Shown piece after piece: positions 1 to 6,649 of a stretch of 8,845 nucleotides of DNA. Source of the stretch: JANYGA01 sp043743145. Lineage in GTDB: Bacteria; Vulcanimicrobiota; Vulcanimicrobiia; Vulcanimicrobiales; Vulcanimicrobiaceae. How positions within the stretch are numbered: position 1 is the first letter of the stretch; every line of letters starts with the position of its first letter. The stretch is from positions 1 to 8,845 of the forward strand of contig JAYTXC010000066.1 in the NCBI GenBank assembly GCA_043743145.1, in the 5' to 3' direction. A model generated the notes under the pieces. It searched no databases and was not told the DNA's origin. It saw nothing but the letters and a program-made list of their open reading frames with translations. The translations under genes and the position numbers were made by a program.

Positions 1-1389
1 CTCGCAGCCGACCATCGCACGCTCGTCTACACGTCGCGCGAACGCTTGCGCGCGATCGACGCGCTCGGCGATCTCCCCGAAGATGGTCAAGACGATCCCA
101 AGCCCGGAAACGAAACGAGCCGCCGTACCGGATGGCTCGATCTCTCGCGCGCGAGCGTGCTCGTCGAACCGCTGCTGGAATGGACGCAGATGTACAACGA
201 GGCGTGGCGCATGCAACGCGAGCAGTTCTGGGACGTCGCGATGTCGGGCGTCGATTGGGATCTCGTGCGCGCGCGCTACGCGAAGCTCGTGCCGCTCGCA
301 CGAACGCGAACCGATCTCTCCGATATTCTCTGGGAAATGCTCGGCGAACTCGGCACCTCGCACGCGTACGAAATCGGTGGCGATCATCGCCACCCCAATC
401 AATATCGTCGCGGATTTCTCGGCGCCGATTTTGCTTTCAACGAAAACGCGAGCGGCTATCGAATCGAGAAAATCTATCGCGGCGATTCCTGGAATCGCGA
501 CATCGATTCACCGCTCGCCGAGCCCGGTCTCGCAATCGTAGAAGGCGATACGATCGTCGCGATCGGCGGCCGACCGCTCGATCGAACCACGACGCCCGAT
601 GAGCTCCTGGTCAACACGGCCGACCGCGACGTCGCGCTCACGATCCAACCGAAAAAAGGCGAGCGTCGCCGCGTCGTCGTGCACGCACTGCGCGACGAAC
701 GCATGCTGCGCTACCGCGCGTGGGTCGATGCGAATCGCGCATTGGTTCACAAGCAAACCGACGGCCGCGTCGGCTACCTCCACATCCCCGACATGGGCCC
801 GTGGGGCTTTTCGGAATTTCATCGCGGCTATCTCTCGGAATTCAATCGCGACGGACTCGTCGTCGACGTCCGCTATAACCGCGGCGGTCACGTCTCGCCG
901 TTGCTCATCGAAAAGCTCGCGCGCAAACGCGTCGGATACGACGTCTCGCGCTACGGACCGCCGATGCCCTACCCGCCGGAATCCGTCGGCGGACCGATCG
1001 TCGCAATCACCAATCAATTCGCCGGCAGCGACGGCGATATTTTCAGTCACGTCTTCAAGATGTACGGGCTCGGGCCGCTCGTGGGCAAACGGACGTGGGG
1101 CGGCGTTATCGGCATCAACCCGTACCACCGTCTCGTCGACGGCACGATCACGACGCAACCAGAATTTTCGTTCTGGTTTACCGATGTGGGCTGGAAGGTC
1201 GAGAACTACGGCACCGATCCCGATTACGATATCGATATCGCGCCGCACGACGACCGCGCGGGCGTCGACCCGCAGATGACCAAGGCGCTCGAACTCCTCG
1301 CAACGTTGCGCGCATCGATGAATGGAAAGCCGCACTTCGATCCACGCCCGCATCTCGCGCTCCCGACCGAGCTCGCTTCCGCGACGTGA
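1..1389 (+). CDS. Tricorn-like protease, C-terminal part (S41 family), 5' end outside window
   Basis: The frame is open from the first base and ends at TGA 1387-1389, so 462 C-terminal codons are present. Tricorn is a large (about 1000-1100 residue) peptidase that cuts oligopeptides downstream of ATP-dependent proteases; its N-terminal beta-propellers would lie upstream of this window. Visible here are a helical region, then GTSHAYE (bases 352-372), matching the Ser-His of the tricorn active site. A PDZ-like segment (about 520-700, with EGDTIVAIGG) follows. The nucleophile motif AGSDGD has its Ser at 1027-1029, and QPEF has its Glu at 1162-1164, a candidate for the catalytic-site Glu. All expected catalytic elements look intact. 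A TTG at 46 is in frame but is not the real start, because coding continues upstream. The stop overlaps the GTG of the next gene by 4 bases, which implies a peptidase operon. The family call is firm; the physiological substrate is unknown. Confidence 0.9.
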   Translation, partial: LAADHRTLVYTSRERLRAIDALGDLPEDGQDDPKPGNETSRRTGWLDLSRASVLVEPLLEWTQMYNEAWRMQREQFWDVAMSGVDWDLVRARYAKLVPLARTRTDLSDILWEMLGELGTSHAYEIGGDHRHPNQYRRGFLGADFAFNENASGYRIEKIYRGDSWNRDIDSPLAEPGLAIVEGDTIVAIGGRPLDRTTTPDELLVNTADRDVALTIQPKKGERRRVVVHALRDERMLRYRAWVDANRALVHKQTDGRVGYLHIPDMGPWGFSEFHRGYLSEFNRDGLVVDVRYNRGGHVSPLLIEKLARKRVGYDVSRYGPPMPYPPESVGGPIVAITNQFAGSDGDIFSHVFKMYGLGPLVGKRTWGGVIGINPYHRLVDGTITTQPEFSFWFTDVGWKVENYGTDPDYDIDIAPHDDRAGVDPQMTKALELLATLRASMNGKPHFDPRPHLALPTELASAT

Positions 1390-2924
1390 GATTCGCGCTT
1401 GCGCTCGGGGCATGCGTTCTCGCAGTTGGCATGTCACCCGCCGACGCGTTCGCGCAAGAGGTTCCGACACCCGAGGAATTGGTCGCGCGGTCGCACCTCG
1501 CGACCGGTTTCGATCGCAAGCCCGATAACGAGCGCGAAGCGTGGCAGATTCGCGTTGCCGGCCTCGAGGGAACCCTCGATACGTTGCGGCATGGCCCCGA
1601 CATCGCGAGCACGACGACCCTGGGACCCTTTCGCACCGCGCACGGCACGGCGCACGGCGTGCGCTGGCGGCAAAACGAAAACGGCGAGACGATTATCGAT
1701 CGGCCCGAACCCTCTCAGACCGAACGCATCGGAACGCAAAGCGTCGCGCGCATGCGCGAACCTTTCGATGCATGGGTCGTGACGACGGTCTACACGAGCG
1801 GTCATACGGCGCATGCGTTCTACGATGCGCGCACGAATTATCTCGTGCGGAGCGAACGCACCGTCGCCGGCCGCACGACGCACACCACCTACGATGATTT
1901 TCGCGCCGATTCGCGCGGGCACGTTCGAGCATGGCACTATTTTGGCGGCGACGAACGCCCCGAAAACGCGTACGATTATCGACTCGTGCGCGACGACGTT
2001 GCAAGCGACATCTCCGAAGCCGACGTCGACGTTCCGCGCGATCGGCGCGCGCTCGTCGAATTTCCCGTCGGCGTCGACACGGTGCGCCTCCCGGCGCGCA
2101 TTGCGAACGACCGCATCTACGTTCGGCTCGACATCATGGGCCGCGGACTCGACTTTCTGCTCGACACGGGTGCCGCCGCGCTCACGCTCGACCAGGCGGT
2201 CGTGCGCGATCTCGGGCTCGTGATTCGCGGTCGCGCATCGCAGACGGTGGCAGGTTCGTTCGTTACGGGCCGCGTGATCGTTCCGACCGTCGGTATCGGG
2301 CCGCTCGCGATGCACGATGTCGTCTTTCGAACGGTCCCCCTCGCATCGAACGAAGCGCACGGCACGCGCGTGGTCGGGCTCCTCGGCTTCGATTTTCTCG
2401 CCTCGTGCGGGATCAAGATCGATTACGCGCGTGGAACGGTCGATGCCGTGCGCCCCGGGGTGTTCGCTGCGCCGTCGTCCACCATGCCGCTCGACGTGCG
2501 ACTCAACTCGGGAACGCCCGTCGTGCGCGTGACGATCGGTGAGGCGACCGGTGACGATTTCATTCTCGATACGGGCGCGGCATTTTCGTACGTCCTCTTC
2601 CAGCGCTTCGCGCGCGCGCACCCCGACGCCGCGACCATTTCGGGCGACGGACGCGTGCGCCACGGACGTGGCGTCGGCGGATCGCTGTCGTTCCGGTCGG
2701 TGGCCTCCAAACGTGTCGAGCTCGGAGCGTGGGCCTTTGGCGACGCCATCGGCGTCGAAGCGCTCTCACCCAACGCCCTGGGCTTCGATAACGAAGACGG
2801 GCTAATCGGCGCCGATATTCTCAAGCTTTTTACCGTTTATCTCGACTACGCGACGCGCCATGTCTACCTCACGCCCAACGGTCGCATGCAGATGGTCGAA
2901 GCCACGAACATCACGCGTCGCTAG
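1386..2924 (+). CDS. Exported double-lobed aspartyl protease (retropepsin-like, two DTGA motifs)
   Basis: 512 residues. The GTG start at 1386 overlaps the upstream TGA as GTGA; it gives a clean signal peptide (short basic start, hydrophobic run, likely cut after Ala-Phe-Ala at about residue 23), so the protein is probably periplasmic or secreted. The frame is open further upstream, but that part only shadows the tricorn gene. Residues about 25-230 form a domain with repeated TAHG/WRQNENGE-like stretches, similar in feel to LolA-like N-terminal domains; I cannot name it. Two aspartic-protease lobes follow. FLLDTGAAALTL has its catalytic Asp at about 260 and is closed by VGLLGFDFL. FILDTGAAFSYV has its Asp at about 395 and is closed by GLIGADILKLF. 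Each lobe carries both the DTG loop and the hydrophobic-Gly closing motif of the Asp_protease_2 family, so one chain could form the active pair that retropepsins make as dimers. Substrate unknown. Confidence 0.82.
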   Translation: MRFALALGACVLAVGMSPADAFAQEVPTPEELVARSHLATGFDRKPDNEREAWQIRVAGLEGTLDTLRHGPDIASTTTLGPFRTAHGTAHGVRWRQNENGETIIDRPEPSQTERIGTQSVARMREPFDAWVVTTVYTSGHTAHAFYDARTNYLVRSERTVAGRTTHTTYDDFRADSRGHVRAWHYFGGDERPENAYDYRLVRDDVASDISEADVDVPRDRRALVEFPVGVDTVRLPARIANDRIYVRLDIMGRGLDFLLDTGAAALTLDQAVVRDLGLVIRGRASQTVAGSFVTGRVIVPTVGIGPLAMHDVVFRTVPLASNEAHGTRVVGLLGFDFLASCGIKIDYARGTVDAVRPGVFAAPSSTMPLDVRLNSGTPVVRVTIGEATGDDFILDTGAAFSYVLFQRFARAHPDAATISGDGRVRHGRGVGGSLSFRSVASKRVELGAWAFGDAIGVEALSPNALGFDNEDGLIGADILKLFTVYLDYATRHVYLTPNGRMQMVEATNITRR

Positions 2925-2933
2925 GCGACCGCA

Positions 2934-2963
2934 TTGACGGTACGGCCACCTTCCTGGTAGGAT
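2934..2963 (+). promoter_or_regulatory. Sigma-70-type promoter for the infC operon leader
   Basis: TTGACG (2934-2939), an 18-base spacer, then TAGGAT (2958-2963). The -35 starts 10 bases after the stop of the aspartyl protease gene and fires towards infC, with transcription expected to begin near 2970. The -35 is close to consensus and the -10 is a common variant in GC-rich bacteria. Seen by eye only. Confidence 0.6.
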
Positions 2964-2969
2964 GCGAGA

Positions 2970-3121
2970 GCCGAAGCAGGGGCGCTGGGAGACCGGTCAC
3001 CCTCACCGGATGCCCTCGGGCAATCCGGTCGCACAGATTCCGAGCCGACGGTAGGTTCGGGCGTTGTGGGATGCTTTTTCGGCATCGCCACTTTTTTTTA
3101 TTCCTCGTAGGAGAGCTTCAC
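2970..3121 (+). promoter_or_regulatory. Structured 5' leader of infC-rpmI-rplT (putative attenuator RNA, L20-leader-like role)
   Basis: About 150 bases separate the predicted transcription start from infC. Three strong hairpins can be drawn. First: 3005-3014 with 3019-3029 (stem with one bulged A, loop CTCG). Second: CCGAGCC 3040-3046 with GGTTCGG 3054-3060. Third: the terminator at 3066-3099. GACCGG 2991-2996 can also pair with CCGGTC 3025-3030, which would break the first hairpin. GATGCC 3009-3014 is complementary to GGCATC 3081-3086 in the terminator's 3' arm, a possible antiterminator. In Firmicutes the same operon is controlled by L20 binding a leader and promoting termination. The architecture fits that, but I see no specific match to a known leader family. 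Confidence 0.55.
3066..3099 (+). terminator. Intrinsic terminator in the infC leader (attenuator)
   Basis: GTGGGATGC (3066-3074) pairs with GCATC-g-GCCAC (3082-3091), a 9-bp stem with one bulged G and a 7-base loop, followed directly by eight T (3092-3099). It lies downstream of the promoter at 2934 and just 22 bases before the infC start, so it should act as a conditional terminator rather than only ending the upstream gene. The ATG at 3071 that would extend infC lies inside this stem. Confidence 0.8.
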
Positions 3122-3124
3122 ATA
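3109..3124 (+). promoter_or_regulatory. infC ribosome binding site and ATA start codon
   Basis: AGGAG at 3109-3113, an 8-base spacer, then ATA at 3122-3124 in the infC frame. No ATG, GTG or TTG lies at a usable distance from this site. The nearest in-frame ATG upstream (3071) sits in the terminator stem with no good Shine-Dalgarno, and the nearest canonical codon downstream (GTG 3197) is inside the conserved domain. Confidence 0.7.
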
Positions 3125-3907
3125 GCACGACCGCTGCGCATTAACGATCAGATTCGCATCCGCCAAGTCCGCGTCATCGACGATGAAGGCGAACAGCTTG
3201 GGGTGATGCCGACGGAAAACGCACTCGCGCTCGCTCGTCAGAAGGGCCTCGATCTCATCGAGGTCTCACCGACCGCCGTGCCGCCCGTGTGCCGGATCAG
3301 CGATTACGGACGCCTCAAATACGAGCAATCGAAAAAAGATAAGGACGCCCGGAAAAAACAAAAAAATTGGGAGCTCAAAGAAGTCAAGCTCCGGCCCAAG
3401 ATCGAGACGCACGATTACGAGACCAAGGCCCGCATGGCCGAGCGTCTCCTCCTCGACGGCGGCAAGGTCAAAGTGACGATCATGTTCCGAGGTCGTGAGA
3501 TCACATACACGAGCTTCGGCAAGCGCCTCCTCGATCGCATGGCGGTCGATATGACGCCGATCGCCATCGTCGAGCGTGACGCGAAGCTCGAGGGCAAGAA
3601 CATGTTCATGATCCTCGCGCCCCGCCCGGTCCCGACCGGCCCGCCCAAATACACGAATCTCCACACCGATGACGCAGCCGCCACTATCGCCGCCAACGCC
3701 GCCCTCGATGCCAAACACGGCCTCGATGCGGAACACGACGATGACGACGATGCCGAGGTCGGTATCGTGCACGACGAGCCCGCAATCGAGCCGGTTGCCG
3801 AGCACCACGAAGACGCCACGACCGAGCCCGCCGCCATTGCCCCGCACGCGGAGGGTTCGCCCGACCCAGAGCCTCGAGAACCTGAAGGAGTCGCCTCAAA
3901 TGCCTAA
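3122..3907 (+). CDS. infC: Translation initiation factor IF-3 with long acidic C-terminal tail
   Basis: IF3 binds the 30S subunit, blocks 50S joining and rejects non-initiator tRNA and non-AUG/GUG/UUG starts. From ATA 3122 the protein is 261 residues and opens ARPLRINDQIR, matching the usual IF3 start. The N-domain shows EGEQLGV and DLIEVSP, with GRLKYEQSKK leading into the linker. The C-domain begins KEVKLRPKIETHDYETK and ends near MILAPRP at about residue 168. Typical IF3 stops near 170-180; this one adds about 90 residues rich in Ala, Glu, Asp, Pro and His, including HDDDDDAE. Starting at ATG 3071 would add 17 odd, Phe-rich residues encoded by the terminator and T-run, so I reject it. The stop overlaps rpmI by 8 bases. 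Likely regulated twice: by leader termination and by IF3 acting on its own AUA codon. Confidence 0.93.
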   Translation: MARPLRINDQIRIRQVRVIDDEGEQLGVMPTENALALARQKGLDLIEVSPTAVPPVCRISDYGRLKYEQSKKDKDARKKQKNWELKEVKLRPKIETHDYETKARMAERLLLDGGKVKVTIMFRGREITYTSFGKRLLDRMAVDMTPIAIVERDAKLEGKNMFMILAPRPVPTGPPKYTNLHTDDAAATIAANAALDAKHGLDAEHDDDDDAEVGIVHDEPAIEPVAEHHEDATTEPAAIAPHAEGSPDPEPREPEGVASNA

Positions 3908-4106
3908 GATTAAGACGCACCGTGGCACCGCCAAACGCGTGAAGGTCAGCTCGACCGGTAAGGTCAGCCACCGTCACCAGTTCAGCGGTTGCGGTCACAT
4001 CCTGAGCAAAAAGACGCGTAAGCGCAAGCGGAATTTCCGCAAAGACCAGCCCGTGTTTGCCGGAGATCTCAAGCGCTTCGCGCCGCAGATCCCGTATCTG
4101 CTGTAG
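3900..4106 (+). CDS. rpmI: 50S ribosomal protein bL35
   Basis: 68 residues, very basic, opening MPKIKTHRGTAKRVK and containing HILSKKTRKRKRNFRK, the hallmark of bL35, which sits in the large subunit. The ATG at 3900 follows AAGGAG (3885-3890) with a 9-base gap and overlaps the infC stop by 8 bases, so its translation is probably coupled to infC. The length matches the family (about 64-67), with a slightly longer end (PQIPYLL). The frame is open further upstream, but that part shadows the infC tail. Confidence 0.97.
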   Translation: MPKIKTHRGTAKRVKVSSTGKVSHRHQFSGCGHILSKKTRKRKRNFRKDQPVFAGDLKRFAPQIPYLL

Positions 4107-4120
4107 GAGTCGTATAGTCA

Positions 4121-4507
4121 ATGGCACGCATCAAACGAGGCATTCAAAAGGCCAAACATCGCCGTAAGGTGATGAAGCTCGTCAAGGGCTTCCGCGCGGC
4201 ACGCAGCCGTAATTACCGCGTCGCAAACGAAGCGCTCCTCCACTCGCTGAGCTACGCGTTCCGCGACCGTCGCGTGCGCAAGCGCGACTTCCGCTCGCTC
4301 TGGATCAGCCGCATCAACGCGGCCGCCCGCCGCGAAGGCCTGTCGTATTCGCGCCTCATCAACGGGCTCAAGCTCGGTGGCGTGATGCTCAACCGCAAGG
4401 CGCTCGCCGAGCTTGCCGTGAGCGATCGCGCCGCCTTCGACGCGCTCTTGAAGATGGCCAAAGCCCAGCTCGACGCCCACCACGCAGCGACCTCAGTCGC
4501 TTCCTAG
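4121..4507 (+). CDS. rplT: 50S ribosomal protein bL20
   Basis: 128 residues, opening MARIKRGIQKAKHRRKVMKL with the classic long basic N-terminal helix, then YAFRDRRVRKRDFRSLWISR and GLSYSRLINGLK. bL20 is an early 23S rRNA-binding assembly protein and, in other bacteria, the repressor of this operon. A short tail (HHAATSVAS) makes it about 10 residues longer than usual. AGGAG (4105-4109) overlaps the rpmI stop and lies 11 bases before ATG 4121. It is the third gene of the infC operon, and the 12-bp hairpin after it probably marks the operon end. Confidence 0.97.
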   Translation: MARIKRGIQKAKHRRKVMKLVKGFRAARSRNYRVANEALLHSLSYAFRDRRVRKRDFRSLWISRINAAARREGLSYSRLINGLKLGGVMLNRKALAELAVSDRAAFDALLKMAKAQLDAHHAATSVAS

Positions 4508-4516
4508 CCTGCGCCC

Positions 4517-4545
4517 CGCTGGATTCGGTCGACCCGAATCCAGCG
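4517..4545 (+). terminator. 12-bp hairpin after rplT, terminator-like without a T-run
   Basis: CGCTGGATTCGG (4517-4528) pairs perfectly with CCGAATCCAGCG (4534-4545) around a 5-base loop, starting 10 bases after the rplT stop. Only GTTTA (4558-4562) follows instead of a real U-tract, after a GCGCGC/GCGCGC repeat that could form an alternative hairpin. It may be a weak terminator, an mRNA 3'-end stabiliser or a binding site. Confidence 0.6.
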
Positions 4546-4716
4546 CGCGTCGCGCGCGTTTATAGGGGGTATCGCAGCCGGCACGCTGCGCGGGACCGAA
4601 GTTTCCGCCAGAGACGTTTTCCGCGTGACGACGTTCCAAGCATGGAGCGACACGTGGTTCGTGAGAATATCGTGCCGATCTACCGTTCGTATCACACCGT
4701 CCGAAGGGACCGCACG
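4546..4716 (+). other. Non-coding gap between rplT and the desaturase
   Basis: I see no convincing gene here. A second small hairpin (CGCAGC 4573-4578 with GCTGCG 4585-4590) is present. The desaturase promoter should lie in this gap, but I find no -35/-10 pair that I would defend. The ATG at 4642 begins an in-frame extension of the desaturase that I think is untranslated. Confidence 0.4.
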
Positions 4717-5604
4717 TTGGCTTCTCCCGCCCGAGAACTTCCCGCACAAAAACGCCTCGTCAAACGCGATTATCCGGTCGGCATCGCGCTCTTGATCATT
4801 CATATCGGCGCGCTCGGCGTCTTCTTGCCGCAATTCTTTTCGTGGACTGCCGTCGCCGTTGGCGTCGGCCTCTACATTCTCACGGGCATGGGCATTACGC
4901 TCGCGTACCATCGCTTGTTGACGCATCGGAGCCTCTCCGTCCCGAAGCCGCTGGAATATGCGCTCGCCATCGTGGGTGTCCTCGCGCTCCAGGGTGGGCC
5001 GATCGAGTGGGTCGCGCAACATCGCGCACATCACGCCCATACCGACGCTCCCGGCGACCCGCACGATTCCAATAAAGGCATGCCGTGGTCGCATTGGGAG
5101 TGGCTCTTTCGTACGAACGAAGCACGTGTCGCCCCGGAAGCGCGCCCGCGCTGGGCCGCCGACCTCTACAAAGACCCCGTGTATCGTTTCATCGAGAAAT
5201 ACAACGTCGTCTTCCAGTTCGTGCTTGCGGCGATACTCTTCGCCATCGGCGGGATGCCGTTCGTGATCTGGGGCGTCTTCGCGCGGCTCGTCTTCACGTA
5301 CCATTGCACGTGGCTCGTCAATAGCGCCTCGCATGAAGTCGGCTACCAGACGTTCAAAACGGGCGATCGCTCGACCAATAACTGGTGGGTCGCCGTTTTA
5401 ACCTTCGGCGAGGGCTGGCACAACAACCATCACGCGTTTCCGTTTTCGGCAAAGCATGGCATGCGTTGGTTCGAGTTCGACCCCACGTACTGGACCATCA
5501 AAGCGATGGCGGGGCTCAAACTCGCAAAGAACGTCAAAATCCCCACGCCCGAGATGATGGATCGGCTGGCCGTAAAAAAGTCGACCGGGCCGATCGGGAC
5601 GTAA
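4717..5604 (+). CDS. Delta-9-type acyl-CoA/acyl-lipid fatty acid desaturase
   Basis: Membrane di-iron desaturase that would put a cis double bond into membrane acyl chains, using O2 and an external electron donor. From TTG 4717 it is 295 residues, the normal bacterial size. The three histidine boxes are present: H65-RLLT-H70, H102-RAHH106 and H235-NNHH239 (within GEGWHNNHHAFP). NSASH adds a further conserved His. Hydrophobic spans lie at about 23-60, 76-95 and 165-200. Start choice: TTG 4717 has GAAGGGA 7 bases upstream, while the in-frame ATG at 4642 (320 residues) lacks a Shine-Dalgarno and adds a polar stretch unlike the family; 4642 stays possible. No fused cytochrome b5 or ferredoxin is seen. 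It sits inside the translation locus and ends at the terminator at 5626-5664. Confidence 0.9.
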   Translation: MASPARELPAQKRLVKRDYPVGIALLIIHIGALGVFLPQFFSWTAVAVGVGLYILTGMGITLAYHRLLTHRSLSVPKPLEYALAIVGVLALQGGPIEWVAQHRAHHAHTDAPGDPHDSNKGMPWSHWEWLFRTNEARVAPEARPRWAADLYKDPVYRFIEKYNVVFQFVLAAILFAIGGMPFVIWGVFARLVFTYHCTWLVNSASHEVGYQTFKTGDRSTNNWWVAVLTFGEGWHNNHHAFPFSAKHGMRWFEFDPTYWTIKAMAGLKLAKNVKIPTPEMMDRLAVKKSTGPIGT

Positions 5605-5625
5605 TTTCCGTCACGCTCGATCACG

Positions 5626-5664
5626 AAAAAAAAACGGGGCCGTCAGCCGACGCCTCGTTTTTTT
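5626..5664. terminator. Bidirectional intrinsic terminator between converging genes
   Basis: Nine A (5626-5634), then CGGGGC (5635-5640) pairing with GCCTCG (5652-5657, one G-T pair), then seven T (5658-5664). The inner GTC (5642-5644) and GAC (5649-5651) extend the stem. The A-run and T-run make it effective on both strands. It serves the desaturase (+) and the operon ending at 5679 (-). Confidence 0.85.
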
Positions 5665-5678
5665 ATGCTGCGTAGCGG

Positions 5679-6101
5679 CTAGCGCCGGGCGAAGACGTCG
5701 CTTGCGACGGTGAGGGCACGGAATGCGACCGTATCGCTCACGATGGCTCCCCGCGAGCGGAGTGTCGCGATCGTCGCGAAGATGCCCTCACGCGTACCGT
5801 GGCGCGCGAGAAAATCCCGCAACGCGTCGGGCGGCCCCGTGAGCATCTCCTCGATGAGGTCGAGGGCTGCAAGCGCAGCGCGCGCCATCGTCGATCGAAT
5901 AGACTCTGCGACGGGCAGGTCGTCATCGAGCGTCTCGTTGCCGTGCTCGGATGAGAGGAGGAGCGCGTAATCGAGCGCAGCCGCGCTCGCGAGGAGGTCG
6001 TCCGCGACCGCATCGACCGTCCCTGTGGTCGCAACGTACCGTCGCGCGCCATCCATGAGGAAATACTGCAATTCGACGACGTCGACCGCGCTAAGAATCA
6101 C
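5679..6101 (-). CDS. Unrecognised 140-residue protein, last gene of the Nudix operon
   Basis: Starts at GTG 6101-6099, overlapping the Nudix stop as GTGA, so it is translationally coupled; the frame is open further upstream, but that part shadows the Nudix gene. No signal peptide or membrane span. The chain looks mostly alpha-helical, with Ala/Leu-rich segments (VDAVADDLLASAAALDYALL, RAALAALDLIEEML), an acidic loop (ETLDDDLP) and a C-terminal part with FLARHGTREGIFATI. I recognise no domain or catalytic motif. Position and coupling suggest a role with the Nudix enzyme, for example an accessory or regulatory subunit, but nothing in the sequence proves it. Base and codon use match its neighbours. 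Confidence 0.72.
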   Translation of the reverse strand: MILSAVDVVELQYFLMDGARRYVATTGTVDAVADDLLASAAALDYALLLSSEHGNETLDDDLPVAESIRSTMARAALAALDLIEEMLTGPPDALRDFLARHGTREGIFATIATLRSRGAIVSDTVAFRALTVASDVFARR

Positions 6102-6637
6102 GCGGGACGCCCGTCCCCGAGATTCGACCGCGCCCAAGCAAGGGCGATCTGCGTCTTTGCGTCGCGCAATTCGTCGCGTTCCACGAGATCCCAGGCATCT
6201 TCCACGCGCCATGTTTTGATTTCGAACTCTTCGTCGTCTTCGGGTGCTGCGGCACCTGGCACGAGCCCCTCCGCGAGGAAGAGGTGAATACGTTCCTCGC
6301 AAAACCCGGGCGTCGGGTAAAGACTCCACAGAAAGCGTAGGCTCGCCGCACGGTACCCGGTCTCCTCGATGAGTTCGCGCCGGGCCGTTTCGATCGGGGG
6401 TTCGCCACGCTCGATCATCCCCGCCGGGACCTCCCATAGGTCGCGATCCACTGCATGCCGGTGCTGCCGGACCAGCACGATCTCCGCCGGTGAAGGGCGG
6501 GCAATCACGGCGACGCCCCCGGGATGCTCGACGACTTCAACCTTGCGATGCGTGCCGCCGCGGACGGCATCGATCTCGTCGACGCGGAGGTTGATGATGC
6601 GACCCGTGTAGATCCGTTCCGATGTGTGGCTCTTCAT
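6098..6637 (-). CDS. Nudix hydrolase, ADP-ribose pyrophosphatase-like
   Basis: 179 residues. It probably splits ADP-ribose or a similar nucleoside diphosphate sugar into AMP and a sugar phosphate, using divalent metal, in the cytoplasm. The Nudix box is complete at residues 73-95: GMIERGE, seven residues, then RELIEETGY. Just before it is the ADPRase-like RQHRHAV...LWEVPAG, and after it YPTPGFCEERIHLF, whose Pro at the usual distance downstream of the box is typical of ADP-ribose pyrophosphatases (NudF group). The ATG (6637-6635) lies 12 bases after the stop of the membrane-protein gene, with GAGAAGAG upstream. The stop overlaps the next gene by 4 bases. The family is firm; the exact substrate is inferred. 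Confidence 0.92.
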   Translation of the reverse strand: MKSHTSERIYTGRIINLRVDEIDAVRGGTHRKVEVVEHPGGVAVIARPSPAEIVLVRQHRHAVDRDLWEVPAGMIERGEPPIETARRELIEETGYRAASLRFLWSLYPTPGFCEERIHLFLAEGLVPGAAAPEDDEEFEIKTWRVEDAWDLVERDELRDAKTQIALAWARSNLGDGRPA

Positions 6638-6649
6638 CGACTCTTCTCG

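Noticed and set aside
1407..1415. Lipobox-like Leu-Gly-Ala-Cys in the aspartyl protease signal peptide
   Set aside because: The Cys falls at about residue 10, too early for a lipoprotein signal; the Ala-Phe-Ala site near residue 23 fits a normal signal peptide.
3010..3054. 14-codon leader peptide ORF (opens MPSGNPV) in the infC leader
   Set aside because: No Shine-Dalgarno at a usable distance and no run of regulatory codons; it coincides with a stable hairpin, which explains the sequence better.
3071..3121. N-terminal extension of IF3 from ATG 3071
   Set aside because: The ATG and following codons are the terminator stem and its T-run; the resulting Phe-rich peptide is unlike IF3, and the strong Shine-Dalgarno lies after it.
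3140..3142. ATT codon at 3140 as an E. coli-like AUU start for infC
   Set aside because: It lies 26 bases after AGGAG and would cut off the conserved ARPLR start; ATA 3122 is at the correct distance.
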